A stretch of DNA of 27,169 nt from an uncultured Lachnospiraceae bacterium (GTDB lineage Bacteria; Bacillota; Clostridia; Lachnospirales; Lachnospiraceae). The translations under genes were made by a program, and so were the position numbers. The DNA is taken from assembly GCA_958405355.1 (NCBI GenBank), contig CATYEA010000002.1:1-27169 (forward strand). Reading direction: 5' to 3'. The number at the start of each line of letters is the position of its first letter. The first letter of the stretch is position 1. Below the pieces are notes generated by a model. It did no database searches and was not told the DNA's origin. It saw nothing but the letters and a program-made list of their open reading frames with translations. This document shows positions 8,116 to 17,429 of the stretch, piece after piece.

Positions 8116-9339
8116 ATGAAAACGATAGAGGGCGGCGTTACCGCTGCGAAGGGATTTGAAGCGGCTGCAACAGCAGCTGAGATTAAATATAAAGGCCGGA
8201 CGGACATGGCATTGATTTACAGCCGGAAACCATGTGTGGCGGCAGGAACATTTACGACGAATGTCGTCAAGGCAGCGCCGGTGAAATGGGATCAGGAGAT
8301 TGTAAAGAATTCTCCTTATGCCCAGGCCGTTGTCATTAACTCAGGTATTGCCAATGCCTGCACTGGTGTGGAAGGTTATGGTTATTGTAAAGAGACAGCC
8401 AGTGGTGCTGCAGATATTTTAAATATTCCGGAGACGAGTGTACTGGTAGCTTCTACCGGCGTTATCGGAATGCAGCTTCCGATTGAACGGATTAAAGCCG
8501 GTTCTGCAAAACTGGCAGAAATCAAAACAGATACGATTGAAGCAGGCCATGAGGCGGCCAGAGCCATCATGACGACAGATACGGTGCCGAAGGAAATTGC
8601 TGTGGAATTTACCTTGGGTGGAAAGACAGTAACCATGGGCGGTATGTGCAAAGGTTCCGGTATGATTCATCCGAATATGTGTACCATGCTTGGGTTTATT
8701 ACGACCGATGCGGCCATTTCCAAAGAGCTGCTTCAGGAAGCCTTAAGTGAAGATATTAAAGATACATATAATATGGTTTCTGTAGATGGCGATACATCCA
8801 CCAATGATACGGTGCTTCTGCTGGCGAATGGCATGGCAGGCAATCCGGAAATCAATGAAAAGGGTGAGGATTTTGAGACTTTCAAAAAAGCTCTGAATAC
8901 GGTAAACACTTTTCTGTGCCGGAAAATTGCCGGAGATGGCGAGGGTGCGACCGCTCTTTTTGAAGTGAAGATCATCGGTGCTAAAACAAAACAGGATGCG
9001 GTGACTTTGAGCAAATCCGTGGTAACTTCCAGTCTGACAAAGGCGGCCATTTATGGTCATGACGCCAACTGGGGACGGATTTTATGCGCTATGGGTTATT
9101 CCGGTGTTCAGTTCGATCCGGAAGTGGTAGATTTATATTTTGAAAGCGCTGCCGGAAAGATTAAGATTATGGAAAATGGCGTATCCACCGGATACAGCGA
9201 AGAAGAGGCGACAAAAATTCTTTCTGAGCCGGAAGTGACAGCCATTGCCGATGTGAAGATGGGCGATGCCAAAGCAACAGCCTGGGGCTGTGATTTAACT
9301 TATGATTATGTAAAGATCAATGCGGATTACCGCAGTTAA
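8116..9339 (+). CDS. argJ: Glutamate N-acetyltransferase / amino-acid acetyltransferase (ArgJ)
   Basis: ArgJ moves the acetyl group from N-acetylornithine to glutamate and so runs the cyclic arginine pathway; bifunctional forms also use acetyl-CoA. It is made as a 407-residue precursor that cuts itself before a conserved threonine. Here that is Thr190 within [16 protein letters not shown], so the junction reads Cys-Thr rather than the more familiar Ala-Thr. The oxyanion residues sit in ASTGVIG. AGGAGG overlaps the end of argC. With argJ present, neither argE nor a separate argA is strictly required. Whether this copy is mono- or bifunctional cannot be told from sequence alone. Confidence 0.97.
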   Translation: MKTIEGGVTAAKGFEAAATAAEIKYKGRTDMALIYSRKPCVAAGTFTTNVVKAAPVKWDQEIVKNSPYAQAVVINSGIANACTGVEGYGYCKETASGAADILNIPETSVLVASTGVIGMQLPIERIKAGSAKLAEIKTDTIEAGHEAARAIMTTDTVPKEIAVEFTLGGKTVTMGGMCKGSGMIHPNMCTMLGFITTDAAISKELLQEALSEDIKDTYNMVSVDGDTSTNDTVLLLANGMAGNPEINEKGEDFETFKKALNTVNTFLCRKIAGDGEGATALFEVKIIGAKTKQDAVTLSKSVVTSSLTKAAIYGHDANWGRILCAMGYSGVQFDPEVVDLYFESAAGKIKIMENGVSTGYSEEEATKILSEPEVTAIADVKMGDAKATAWGCDLTYDYVKINADYRS

Positions 9340-9377
9340 AACAGTATATGCGTATGGGCGCAGTTAGGAGTGAAAAA

Positions 9378-10280
9378 ATGGGTACAGATATGGAGAAATA
9401 TCTTGAAAAAGCGGAGGTGCTGATCGAAGCTCTTCCATATATACAGCGGTTTAACCGGCGGATTATTGTTGTCAAGTATGGCGGCAGCGCTATGGTCGAT
9501 GAAACTTTGAAAAAACAGGTCATCCAGGATGTAACTTTGTTGAAACTGGTTGGATTTAAACCGATCATTGTTCATGGCGGCGGTAAGGAAATCAGCCGTT
9601 GGGTTGGCAAGGTAGGCATGGAACCTCATTTCATCAATGGTCTGCGTGTGACCGACGAGGCTACGATGGAAATTGCCGAGATGGTCTTAAATAAAGTCAA
9701 TAAGAGCCTTGTTCAGATGGTTCAGGAACTGGGTGTTAAAGCTGTTGGTATCAGCGGTAAAGACGGCGGACTTTTAACGGTTGAGAAAAAATATTCCGAT
9801 GGCAAAGATATCGGTTTTGTCGGAGAGATTACTGATGTCAATCCAAAAGTGCTTTATGATTTATTGGAAAAGGATTTCCTTCCGATTGTCTGCCCGATCG
9901 GTCTGGATAAAGAATTTAATACTTACAATATTAATGCGGATGATGCCGCCTGCGCCATTGCTAAAGCAGTGAATGCAGAAAAGTTAGCCTTCCTGACGGA
10001 TATCGAAGGCGTTTACAAAAATCCGGAAGATAAATCCACATTGATTTCTGAGCTGACCATCGACGATGCTCATGCTCTGATCGATGAAGGTTTTATCGGC
10101 GGCGGAATGCTTCCGAAATTAAACAACTGTATCGATGCCATTGATAACGGTGTTTCCCGTGTTCACATTATGGATGGACGAATTCCGCATTGTCTGCTTC
10201 TGGAAATCTTTACAAACCGCGGTATTGGTACGGCAATTTTGAGTAAAGGGGAAGGACGGTACTATAATGGTAACGAATGA
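9378..10280 (+). CDS. argB: Acetylglutamate kinase
   Basis: ArgB phosphorylates N-acetylglutamate with ATP, the usual control step of the cyclic pathway. I place the start at the ATG at 9378, because AGGAG lies seven bases before it. An upstream in-frame ATG at 9348 has no ribosome site and would add ten residues. The 300-residue product has catalytic Lys33 in VKYGGSAM and the HGGGKEIS loop (66-73). Near the C-terminus come DIEGVY and GGGMLPKL. The N-terminal helix [16 protein letters not shown] is typical of arginine-inhibited hexameric forms, so feedback inhibition is likely. The gene overlaps argD by 14 bases. Confidence 0.97.
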   Translation: MGTDMEKYLEKAEVLIEALPYIQRFNRRIIVVKYGGSAMVDETLKKQVIQDVTLLKLVGFKPIIVHGGGKEISRWVGKVGMEPHFINGLRVTDEATMEIAEMVLNKVNKSLVQMVQELGVKAVGISGKDGGLLTVEKKYSDGKDIGFVGEITDVNPKVLYDLLEKDFLPIVCPIGLDKEFNTYNINADDAACAIAKAVNAEKLAFLTDIEGVYKNPEDKSTLISELTIDDAHALIDEGFIGGGMLPKLNNCIDAIDNGVSRVHIMDGRIPHCLLLEIFTNRGIGTAILSKGEGRYYNGNE

Positions 10281-11460
10281 ATTTAAAGAATATGCGGAGA
10301 GTGCGATTATCCATACATATAACCGGTTCCCGGTAGCCTTTGACCATGGTGACGGCGTATACCTTTATGATACGGATGGTAAAAAATATCTGGATTTTGC
10401 TGCAGGTATTGCAGTCAATGCGTTTGGCTATAATGTGGAAGAATATAAAGAAGCTTTAAAAAATCAAATTGACAAATTGATGCACATTTCCAACCTTTAT
10501 TATACAGAACCAATGGCGGATGCGGCCCACAAACTGGTGAAGGCCAGCGGCCTGAAACGGGTTTTCTTTACCAACAGCGGTACGGAAGCCATCGAAGGTG
10601 CCATTAAAGTGGCTCGGAAATATGCCTTTAAAAAAGACGGAACAACGGATCATGAGATTATTGCCATGGAACACTCTTTCCATGGACGGAGCATGGGAGC
10701 CCTTTCTGTGACAGGAAATGCCCATTATCGTGAAGCCTTTCAGCCGGGTATCGGCAATGTGGTTTTTGCCAATTTTAATGATTTGGAAGATGTGAAGTCA
10801 AAAATTACCGATAAAACCTGTGCCATTATTTTTGAAGCCGTTCAGGGAGAGGGTGGTATCTATCCGGCGGAAAAGGAGTTCATCCAGGGAATCCGCAAAA
10901 TCTGTGATGAAAAAGATATTCTTCTCATTCTGGATGAGGTTCAGTGCGGTATGGGCCGGACAGGCAAAATGTTTGCTTATCAGCACTATGATATTTTGCC
11001 GGATGTAATCACCTCTGCCAAAGCTCTGGGATGCGGCGTACCGGTAGGTGCTTTTGTTGTCGGTGAAAAGGCAGAGAATGCCCTGGAGCCGGGAGACCAT
11101 GGCTCTACCTATGGCGGTAATCCATTTGTGACAGCGGCTGTGAGCAAAGTCTTTGACATGTTTGAAAGCCGGAATATACTGGATAACGTGAATGAAGTCT
11201 CGGTTTACCTGGATGAAAAACTTCAGGTACTGGTCAGCAAATATGATGTTTTAAAAGAAACCCGTGGTCTTGGCCTGATGCGCGGCCTGGAATTTAATGT
11301 TCCGGTGGGACCATACATCAATAAGGCATTGGAAAAGGGCCTGCTCATTATCTCGGCCGGAACCCACATTATCCGTTTTGTGCCGCCGCTGGTTATTACG
11401 AAAGAAAATGTTGATGAAATGATTCAGATTTTGGAAGAGAGTCTTGTGGAAGTTAAATAA
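10267..11460 (+). CDS. argD: Acetylornithine aminotransferase
   Basis: This PLP-dependent class III aminotransferase makes N-acetylornithine from the semialdehyde and glutamate. The protein has 397 residues. It shows [16 protein letters not shown] (cofactor phosphate contact), [21 protein letters not shown] with the PLP-binding aspartate, and the Schiff-base lysine Lys252 in [14 protein letters not shown]. It is last in the operon, overlaps argB by 14 bases (suggesting translational coupling) and is followed by a strong terminator. The class also includes ornithine and succinyl-diaminopimelate aminotransferases, but the operon position makes argD nearly certain. Confidence 0.97.
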   Translation: MVTNEFKEYAESAIIHTYNRFPVAFDHGDGVYLYDTDGKKYLDFAAGIAVNAFGYNVEEYKEALKNQIDKLMHISNLYYTEPMADAAHKLVKASGLKRVFFTNSGTEAIEGAIKVARKYAFKKDGTTDHEIIAMEHSFHGRSMGALSVTGNAHYREAFQPGIGNVVFANFNDLEDVKSKITDKTCAIIFEAVQGEGGIYPAEKEFIQGIRKICDEKDILLILDEVQCGMGRTGKMFAYQHYDILPDVITSAKALGCGVPVGAFVVGEKAENALEPGDHGSTYGGNPFVTAAVSKVFDMFESRNILDNVNEVSVYLDEKLQVLVSKYDVLKETRGLGLMRGLEFNVPVGPYINKALEKGLLIISAGTHIIRFVPPLVITKENVDEMIQILEESLVEVK

Positions 11461-11467
11461 ACAGATA

Positions 11468-11516
11468 ACAGCTCTGAATAAAAGGGATTTTTCCTTTCTG
11501 TTCAGAGCTGTTTTTT
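11468..11516 (+). terminator. Terminator of the argCJBD operon
   Basis: AACAGCTCTGAA (11468-11479) pairs perfectly with TTCAGAGCTGTT (11501-11512) and six Ts follow. A short inner AAAGG/CCTTT stem extends the hairpin. Read the other way it could also stop the ROK gene. Confidence 0.88.
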
Positions 11517-11523
11517 AATTTTG

Positions 11524-12648
11524 TCATCCAATATCTTTTAAAAAATCTTTGATAAAAGGAAGTGCAGCACCTATAGAAACGGCGTCATTTCTGCATTTCC
11601 CCAGGATAATGTAGGAAACATCATCCTGGAAGGTGGAACGCTTGAATACACTTTGTTTTATAGCCGCAATGTCCTCTCCGGTGAAGTAGGGGGTAATATT
11701 TCCGCCAAGAATCACCGGGCTTTCAATGACCATATGCAGATTGTTGATGAGCATTGACAGATAGCTTAGATAAGCTTCCCATTTTTTTTGACAGGCGGAA
11801 TTGCCCTGTGCTTTTTTTGTAAAAAATTCATCTAATTCCATTTCGGGTTCCAGAAAATAATTCCCGGAACAGTAACATTCGGCGCAGCCTTTTTTCCCAC
11901 AGTAGCACGTCATTCCGTCAGGGATAAGGGTCATATGCTCGAAAGTGCCGGATTTTCCTGTAAGCCCATTTTGAAATTCTCCATCAATGATAATGGCTCC
12001 GCCAAGATGCTGCCCGAGAGAGATGTAAATAGCATCCTTGATTTCCGGATTTTCCCAAAGCTCACTGGTAGATGCACATTCTGCATCATGTATAAATTTG
12101 CACGGGACAGAAAAATAGTCGGCAAACATTTGGATAGAAAGTCCTGTGCAGTCCAGAATTTTTCCATAGGTCATCTGGGAACCATCCGGGGAAGTAAGGC
12201 CCTGCATGCCTAAGCCAATTCCAAGAATCTGATGTTCATCGTATTTATATTTTTCTAAAAAGTCTTTCACAATTTTCTGTAATTTATCAAAATATTTTTG
12301 TTCCGGTTCAAAATTTAATTGGAACTTTTCTTTTGCTTCTTTTTTTCCATATAAATTTAAAGCAGTTACATAAACATTTCTGGAAAGAATCTCAATTCCG
12401 ATAGAAATTTTTGCCGTAGGGATAATCTGATAGGCTGTTGCGCGCCGTCCTACGGTGGATGTCAGTTGCCCTGATTTTTCAATAAGTTTTTCATTAAGTA
12501 ATGTGATGAGATGCTGGGAAACCGTCGGCAGACTGACCGCAAGCGCATATGCGATGGCCTGTTTGGAGCATCCGGGATTTTGGTAAATATAGTGATAAAT
12601 GTCAGACAAGTTTTTTTTCTTAATATCTGTAAGAGAGAATGTATCCAT
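11524..12648 (-). CDS. ROK-family transcriptional repressor
   Basis: This 374-residue protein of the NagC/XylR type probably represses the divergent carbohydrate operon until a sugar ligand binds. An N-terminal winged helix-turn-helix (about 12-60) includes GCSKQAIAYALAVSLPTVSQ. The ROK domain follows. The zinc site is recognisable: His238 in EHM and the cysteines of CYCGKKGCAEC (248-258). The Asp equivalent to the sugar-kinase catalytic base is at about 188 (IHDAEC), in a weaker context than in true kinases, which fits a regulator. AAAGGAG precedes the ATG. The intergenic region to the SDR gene holds a tandem 18 bp repeat that may be its operator. The inducer is unknown. Confidence 0.92.
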   Translation of the reverse strand: MDTFSLTDIKKKNLSDIYHYIYQNPGCSKQAIAYALAVSLPTVSQHLITLLNEKLIEKSGQLTSTVGRRATAYQIIPTAKISIGIEILSRNVYVTALNLYGKKEAKEKFQLNFEPEQKYFDKLQKIVKDFLEKYKYDEHQILGIGLGMQGLTSPDGSQMTYGKILDCTGLSIQMFADYFSVPCKFIHDAECASTSELWENPEIKDAIYISLGQHLGGAIIIDGEFQNGLTGKSGTFEHMTLIPDGMTCYCGKKGCAECYCSGNYFLEPEMELDEFFTKKAQGNSACQKKWEAYLSYLSMLINNLHMVIESPVILGGNITPYFTGEDIAAIKQSVFKRSTFQDDVSYIILGKCRNDAVSIGAALPFIKDFLKDIG

Positions 12649-12783
12649 AATAGCTCCTTTGATGTGTATATTATAAAGTCATTTAATGAAACTATTATAC
12701 AATTTAATTTTAAAAAAAGGAAGAGTAAAGAAGTTAGGCATTATGCACAAAAAATGGGTGTTATATTGGTCTAAAATGTAATA

Positions 12784-12815
12784 TTGCACAATTTTTTAAA
12801 AGGGGGTAATATAAT
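12784..12815 (+). promoter_or_regulatory. Candidate promoter of the carbohydrate operon
   Basis: TTGCAC (12784-12789) is followed after 17 bp by TAATAT (12807-12812), which overlaps a perfect TATAAT at 12810-12815. The -35 is weak. The tandem repeats lie immediately downstream, where a bound repressor would block transcription. The exact start cannot be fixed by eye. Confidence 0.45.
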
Positions 12816-12819
12816 AACA

Positions 12820-12863
12820 TAATATATAAAATGATTTTATAAAATTAATATATAAAATGATTT
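12820..12863 (+). repeat. Tandem 18 bp direct repeat, possible repressor operator
   Basis: TAATATATAAAATGATTT occurs at 12820-12837 and again, identical, at 12846-12863, 26 bp apart. The pair sits between the proposed promoter and the SDR ribosome site, opposite the ROK gene. AT-rich sites next to the promoter are usual for ROK repressors. The copies are direct rather than inverted, so a role as operator is only inferred; simple slippage in AT-rich DNA could also make them. Confidence 0.45.
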
Positions 12864-12892
12864 AAAAAATAAAAAGAAAAGGAGAATGGAAA

Positions 12893-13669
12893 ATGGGTAT
12901 TATTGAAAAAATGAGATTAGATGGAAAAAAGGGTTTCGTTACCGGAGCAGCAAGAGGAATTGGTAAATGCACGGCAACAGCATTTGCAGAAGCAGGAGCC
13001 GATGTGGCTATCGTCGATGTTGACATTGAAGAAGCAAAGAAAACTGCAGCAGAAATTGCCAGACAGACAGGACGTAAGGTCATTGCGATTCAGACAGATT
13101 GTACGGATAAAGAGCAGGTAGATGCTATGGTAGCCCGGGTTGTTCAGGAACTTGGCGGATTGGATTTTTGTCATAACAATGCAGGTATCTGCATTAACGC
13201 GCCAGCCGAAGAGATGACATACGAGCAGTGGTCCAAGGTCATTAACATCAACTTAAACGGTATCTTTCTTACAGATATTGCGGCTGGAAAATATATGTTG
13301 GAAAATGGCGGCGGCTCGATTATCAATACAGCTTCCATGTCAGCGCACATTGTCAATGTTCCTCAGCCACAGTGTGCATACAACGCTTCCAAAGCAGCTG
13401 TCATTCAGTTGACAAAATCACTGGCCATCGAATGGGCTAAACGGGGCGTGCGTGTAAACAGCATCAGCCCGGGATATATTGGAACAGAACTGACTCTGAA
13501 TTCTCCAACACTGATTCCATTAATTGAGAAATGGAATGAAATGGCACCGCTTGGAAGAATGGGAAAACCGGAAGAATTGGAATCTATCTGCGTATATCTG
13601 GCCGGAGATACAAGCACATTCACGACGGGCTCTGACTTTATTATTGATGGAGCATTTACCTGTTTCTAA
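12893..13669 (+). CDS. SDR-family polyol/ketose dehydrogenase
   Basis: This 258-residue classical short-chain dehydrogenase uses NAD(P) to interconvert an alcohol and a ketone. The Rossmann loop TGAARGIG is at 17-24, with NNAG near 90. The catalytic residues are Ser150, Tyr163 and Lys167 in YNASK. VDVD after the second beta strand suggests NAD preference. The stretch IVNVPQPQ before the active-site tyrosine resembles mannitol dehydrogenase, D-arabinitol dehydrogenase and sorbose reductase, so a polyol or ketose is the likely substrate. It is first in an operon with an FGGY kinase, a GPH transporter and a HAD phosphatase, which supports sugar-alcohol use. The precise substrate is unknown. Confidence 0.9.
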   Translation: MGIIEKMRLDGKKGFVTGAARGIGKCTATAFAEAGADVAIVDVDIEEAKKTAAEIARQTGRKVIAIQTDCTDKEQVDAMVARVVQELGGLDFCHNNAGICINAPAEEMTYEQWSKVININLNGIFLTDIAAGKYMLENGGGSIINTASMSAHIVNVPQPQCAYNASKAAVIQLTKSLAIEWAKRGVRVNSISPGYIGTELTLNSPTLIPLIEKWNEMAPLGRMGKPEELESICVYLAGDTSTFTTGSDFIIDGAFTCF

Positions 13670-13687
13670 AACGAATGGAGAAAAAAT

Positions 13688-15283
13688 ATGGATAGAAAAG
13701 AATTGATTATAAATGGGCAAACGGCTCTCGGTATTGAACTCGGTTCTACCAGAATCAAAGGCGTTCTGATTGATTTTCAGGGAAATGTTCTGGCTGTGGG
13801 CATCCACGACTGGGAAAACTCTTTTATAGATAATATCTGGACGTACGGTTTAGAAGAAATCCACACAGGGCTTCGCCATTGCTATAGCTCATTAAGAGAA
13901 GATGTGGAGAAAAAATACGGTGTGACTCTGGAGAATATCGGTGCAATCGGCGTCAGTGCGATGATGCACGGATATATGGCATTAGACAAAGATGGATGTC
14001 AGGTTGCGCCATTTCAGACATGGAGAAATACGAATACCCAGGAAGCGGCGGACGAGCTGACGGAGCTTTTCGATTTTAATATTCCGCTGCGCTGGACGGT
14101 TGCCCATTTGTATCAGCGGATTTTGGACCGGGAGGAACATGTGGAGAATCTTGATTATGTTTCTACATTAAGTGGATATATCCACTGGAAGCTCACCGGG
14201 CAAAGGGTGATTGGAATTGGCGATGCGTCGGGGATGTTTCCGATTGATTCGGATATTCACGATTACGATGAAGGGATGATAAATAAATTTGATACATTGC
14301 TGGAGCCTTATGGATATTCATGGAAAATCAGAGATATTTTCCCAAAGGTTCTTGTTGCAGGTGAAAATGCAGGCGTTCTGACAGAAGCCGGCGCCAAATT
14401 CCTTGATGAAACAGGAAAGCTCCGGGCCGGAGTTCCGATGTGCCCTCCGGAGGGAGACGCGGGAACGGGAATGACAGCAACGAATTCTGTTGCCCCGGGA
14501 ACGGGAAATGTATCTGCCGGAACAAGTACTTTTGCAATGATTGTATTGGAAAAACAGTTGAGTAAGGTTTATCGTGAGATTGATATGGTAACAACACCGA
14601 CGGGATTTCCATGTGCCATGTCTCATGCAAATAATGGAACTTCAGATTTGAATGCGTGGGTAGGACTGTTTGGGGAACTCTGTAGTCTGATGGGCATACA
14701 GGTTGATACAGGTACATTGTTTGAAAAGCTTTATACGCAATCCCTGAAAGGCGATAACGATTGCGGAGGACTTCTTGCTTATGGCTATTATTCCGGTGAA
14801 AATATTACGATGATTAATGAAGGACGTCTTGCATTTTTACGTACCGCAGAAAGCAGATTTAACCTCGCCAACTTTATGAAGGTTCATCTCTATACATCTC
14901 TGGGCGCAGTTAAAATGGGAATGGATATTCTCACAGAGGATGAAAAAGTGAAGGTCGAGCGTATCATGGGTCACGGAGGTTTCTTTAAAACAAAAGGCGT
15001 CGGACAGAGATATCTGGCGGCTGCAGTCAATGCGCCGGTAACGGTGATGGATACGGCCAGTGAAGGCGGCGCCTGGGGTATTGCTTTGCTTGCCGCATTT
15101 CTGGTTGACAAAAACTCCGGTGAAAAGCTGGAGGATTATCTTGAAACAAGAATTTTTGAAGGATTATCCGGGGAAACTCTGATGCCATATGAAGAGGACG
15201 TTGAGGGCTTCAAGGTATTTATGGAGCGATACAAAGCAGGACTTTCAATTGAAAAGTGTGCTATTGAAGTGATGAACTGGTAA
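13688..15283 (+). CDS. FGGY-family carbohydrate kinase (xylulokinase-like)
   Basis: A 531-residue sugar kinase of the FGGY family, somewhat longer than typical xylulokinases (about 490-500). The ATP-site GIELGSTRIKG lies at 15-25. MMHGYMALD (92-100) aligns with the QMHG substrate motif of xylulokinases, and TWRNTNTQ (111-118) with their WxDxR segment. The catalytic base is likely Asp257 in PEGDAGTG, followed by AGTSTFAM. It would phosphorylate the ketose produced or consumed by the adjacent dehydrogenase, for example a pentulose or hexulose. It starts 18 bases after the SDR stop and ends 10 bases before the transporter. The substrate cannot be assigned; the family assignment is firm. Confidence 0.9.
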   Translation: MDRKELIINGQTALGIELGSTRIKGVLIDFQGNVLAVGIHDWENSFIDNIWTYGLEEIHTGLRHCYSSLREDVEKKYGVTLENIGAIGVSAMMHGYMALDKDGCQVAPFQTWRNTNTQEAADELTELFDFNIPLRWTVAHLYQRILDREEHVENLDYVSTLSGYIHWKLTGQRVIGIGDASGMFPIDSDIHDYDEGMINKFDTLLEPYGYSWKIRDIFPKVLVAGENAGVLTEAGAKFLDETGKLRAGVPMCPPEGDAGTGMTATNSVAPGTGNVSAGTSTFAMIVLEKQLSKVYREIDMVTTPTGFPCAMSHANNGTSDLNAWVGLFGELCSLMGIQVDTGTLFEKLYTQSLKGDNDCGGLLAYGYYSGENITMINEGRLAFLRTAESRFNLANFMKVHLYTSLGAVKMGMDILTEDEKVKVERIMGHGGFFKTKGVGQRYLAAAVNAPVTVMDTASEGGAWGIALLAAFLVDKNSGEKLEDYLETRIFEGLSGETLMPYEEDVEGFKVFMERYKAGLSIEKCAIEVMNW

Positions 15284-15293
15284 GGAGAACAAT

Positions 15294-16631
15294 ATGAGAA
15301 AATGGGGAAAACGTATAGGGTATGGTATCGGGGATTTGGGATGCAATCTTGTTTTTAGTACGATGGCGTCTTATCTCATGGTCTTTTACACGGATGTCTT
15401 TGGAATTACTGCGGCCGCAGCAGGTACAATGATGCTGGTGACGAAATTTATTGATGCAATGACGGATACAGGAATGGGATTAATTGTTGACAGAACACAT
15501 ACAAAATGGGGGCAGGGAAGACCGTATTTCCTCTTTGGAGCCGTACCATTTGCTATATTTACTTTTTTGACATTTTATATTCCTGACCTCGGAAGCTCAG
15601 GAAAGCTGGTGTGGGCCTATGTGACTTACTGTTTACTCTGTACCGCATATACAGTTGTAAATATTCCGTTGAATACGATTGTTCCAAGACTTACATCCGA
15701 TGTCCATGAGCGGGATATCTTAGTGTCGACACGTATGGTATGCGCAATGGCCGGAACAGCTATTGTCATGTCGATAACGTCACCGATGGTGGAATTTTTT
15801 GGAAAGGGTAATGAGGCGAAAGGTTATCTTGTCACAATGACTATTTATGGAATTGCGGCAATGCTCATCTTTTTTATAACTTTTGCGAGCACTGAAGAGG
15901 TCGTTCCTCCTTCGGTCACTCAGAAACACAGCTCGATTATCGAAGATTTTAAAGGACTGACAGGCCAGGCCTGGGTTCTGTTTTTGTTGAATTTGTTTTA
16001 CTTTTCACTTTATGTAGTTCGGAGTACGACGGTTATTTATTACTTTAAATACAATCTGAATAGATCGGACTGGCTGTCTTTGGTGGGGATTCTTGGAATT
16101 CTTTCCGGCCTTCCGATGTTGTTGCTGCTGCCGGCTCTTGAAAAGAAATTCAGTAAGAAAAACCTGATGTTCTTTAGTATTGCTTTGTATATTGCAGGGG
16201 ATTTGCTGATTTTTGCTGGAAGAAATTCGGCCTTCTGCTTGTTGGCTGGTTTAGTTATTACCGGACTTGGAATATACGGCATTTTTGGTATTACATTTGC
16301 AATGCAGCCGGACGTCATTGATTATTCAGAATATAAAAAGAATGCGAGTGTATCCGGCCTGATTGCCGCCTTCCAGGGATTTTTTGTAAAAGGCGGAATG
16401 GGATTGACAAGCTTCATTATTGGTGTATTCTTAAAGAATGGAGGTTATGTTGCGAATGCCGTTCAGACGGAAAAGGCGCTTTCCTATATTGAAATATGTT
16501 TTATCTGGATTCCGATTGTATTATGCTTACTTATTGCCGTACTTACATATTTCTACAAGCTGGATGGTATCCGTGGGGAGATGACCCTGGAATTGGAAAA
16601 CCGAAGGAGGAAAATGGCGGATGAAATGTAA
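15294..16631 (+). CDS. GPH-family sugar:cation symporter (MFS)
   Basis: This 445-residue, twelve-segment transporter belongs to the glycoside-pentoside-hexuronide:cation symporter group within the major facilitator superfamily. The N-terminal DLGCNLVFSTMASYLMVFYTD is typical of the group. The signature after helix 2 is DAMTDTGMGLIVDRT, then TKWGQGRPYFLFGAVP, close to the DRTxTxxGRxRPxxL consensus. A central cytoplasmic loop falls near residue 205, and the second half carries PDVIDYSEYK, the usual repeat of the motif. It would import the substrate of the operon with Na+ or H+. AAGGAGA precedes the ATG. The 3' end overlaps the phosphatase gene by 11 bases. Confidence 0.92.
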   Translation: MRKWGKRIGYGIGDLGCNLVFSTMASYLMVFYTDVFGITAAAAGTMMLVTKFIDAMTDTGMGLIVDRTHTKWGQGRPYFLFGAVPFAIFTFLTFYIPDLGSSGKLVWAYVTYCLLCTAYTVVNIPLNTIVPRLTSDVHERDILVSTRMVCAMAGTAIVMSITSPMVEFFGKGNEAKGYLVTMTIYGIAAMLIFFITFASTEEVVPPSVTQKHSSIIEDFKGLTGQAWVLFLLNLFYFSLYVVRSTTVIYYFKYNLNRSDWLSLVGILGILSGLPMLLLLPALEKKFSKKNLMFFSIALYIAGDLLIFAGRNSAFCLLAGLVITGLGIYGIFGITFAMQPDVIDYSEYKKNASVSGLIAAFQGFFVKGGMGLTSFIIGVFLKNGGYVANAVQTEKALSYIEICFIWIPIVLCLLIAVLTYFYKLDGIRGEMTLELENRRRKMADEM

Positions 16632-17292
16632 AGGAGCAATCTTTGACATGGATGGCGTACTTTTTGACACGGAAAAGCTCTACCAGAAAACATGGGGAGA
16701 ACTGGCCGCAGAGTATGGTGTCAGCCTCGGAAACCGTTTTGTTATGGAAATATCCGGGACAAATGGGGAACGGATGAAGCGGGTCGTTGAAAAGTATTAT
16801 CATGTTTCGAATGGTTCTGTTGTGATTGAAGCCTGTATGGAACGGATGAAAGAGAAACTGGAACTTCATGTTCCTGTGAAAAAAGGCGTATATGAGATAT
16901 TAGAGTATTTTCGCAGACTTGGTATGCCGATTGCCGTTGCAAGCAGCAGTTCGGTACAGCAGATTGAATCAAACCTTTTTAAAAGTAGTATGAGGGACTA
17001 TTTTTCTGAAATTGTCAGTGGTTCGGAAGTAAAAAGCGGAAAGCCGTCACCGGATATTTTTCTGCTTGCAGCTAAAAAAATCGGATGTAAGGCGGAAGAA
17101 TGTTTCGTATTTGAAGACAGCGAAAATGGAGTAAAGGCCGGGTATTCGGCGGGATGCTTTACAATTATGGTCCCGGATCTGATAAAACCAAGCGATGAGA
17201 TACGGTTCATATGTTCCAAAATATGTCCGGATTTATTACAGGCCCGTGATGAAATAGAAGAGATGCTCCGAAAAGGATTTATCACCAATTAA
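16621..17292 (+). CDS. HAD-superfamily phosphatase / beta-phosphoglucomutase-like
   Basis: A 223-residue subfamily IA HAD hydrolase. Motif I is FDMDGVLFDTE with nucleophile Asp9 and acid/base Asp11. A helical cap covers about 15-80. Motif II is VASSSS near 100, the conserved lysine is in SGKPSPDIF, and the metal-binding acids are in FEDSENGVKAG. The fold covers phosphatases of sugar or polyol phosphates and beta-phosphoglucomutase, and sequence alone does not separate these. It overlaps the transporter by 11 bases behind an AGGAGG site, so it belongs to the operon. It may remove phosphate from a toxic or dead-end sugar phosphate, or interconvert isomers. This is an inference. Confidence 0.88.
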   Translation: MKCKGAIFDMDGVLFDTEKLYQKTWGELAAEYGVSLGNRFVMEISGTNGERMKRVVEKYYHVSNGSVVIEACMERMKEKLELHVPVKKGVYEILEYFRRLGMPIAVASSSSVQQIESNLFKSSMRDYFSEIVSGSEVKSGKPSPDIFLLAAKKIGCKAEECFVFEDSENGVKAGYSAGCFTIMVPDLIKPSDEIRFICSKICPDLLQARDEIEEMLRKGFITN

Positions 17293-17308
17293 ATACGTAA
17301 AAGAGGAG

Positions 17309-17360
17309 AACAGCTTTGATTTTGAATGAGGTAAAAACATTCCTTTCAGAGCTGTTTTTC
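17309..17360 (+). terminator. Terminator of the carbohydrate operon
   Basis: AACAGCTTTGA (17309-17319) pairs with TTCAGAGCTGTT-type sequence at 17346-17356 (one G-T pair). An inner GAATG/CATTC stem extends the hairpin and a T-run follows. The right arm plus T-run is identical over 15 bp to that of the argD terminator. Confidence 0.75.
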
Positions 17361-17429
17361 TGTTTTAAAAAGAATAAAGAAAAATTTCCTGTATATACTA
17401 ATGAAAAAAAGAACAGGAGAGATGAATCA

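Noticed and set aside
9348..9377. Upstream start for argB
   Set aside because: No ribosome site; AGGAG is correctly placed for 9378, and the family begins near [11 protein letters not shown].
17316..17429. Longer N-terminus for the DUF606 protein
   Set aside because: These codons cross the terminator hairpin of the preceding operon, and a good ribosome site exists for the start at 17430.
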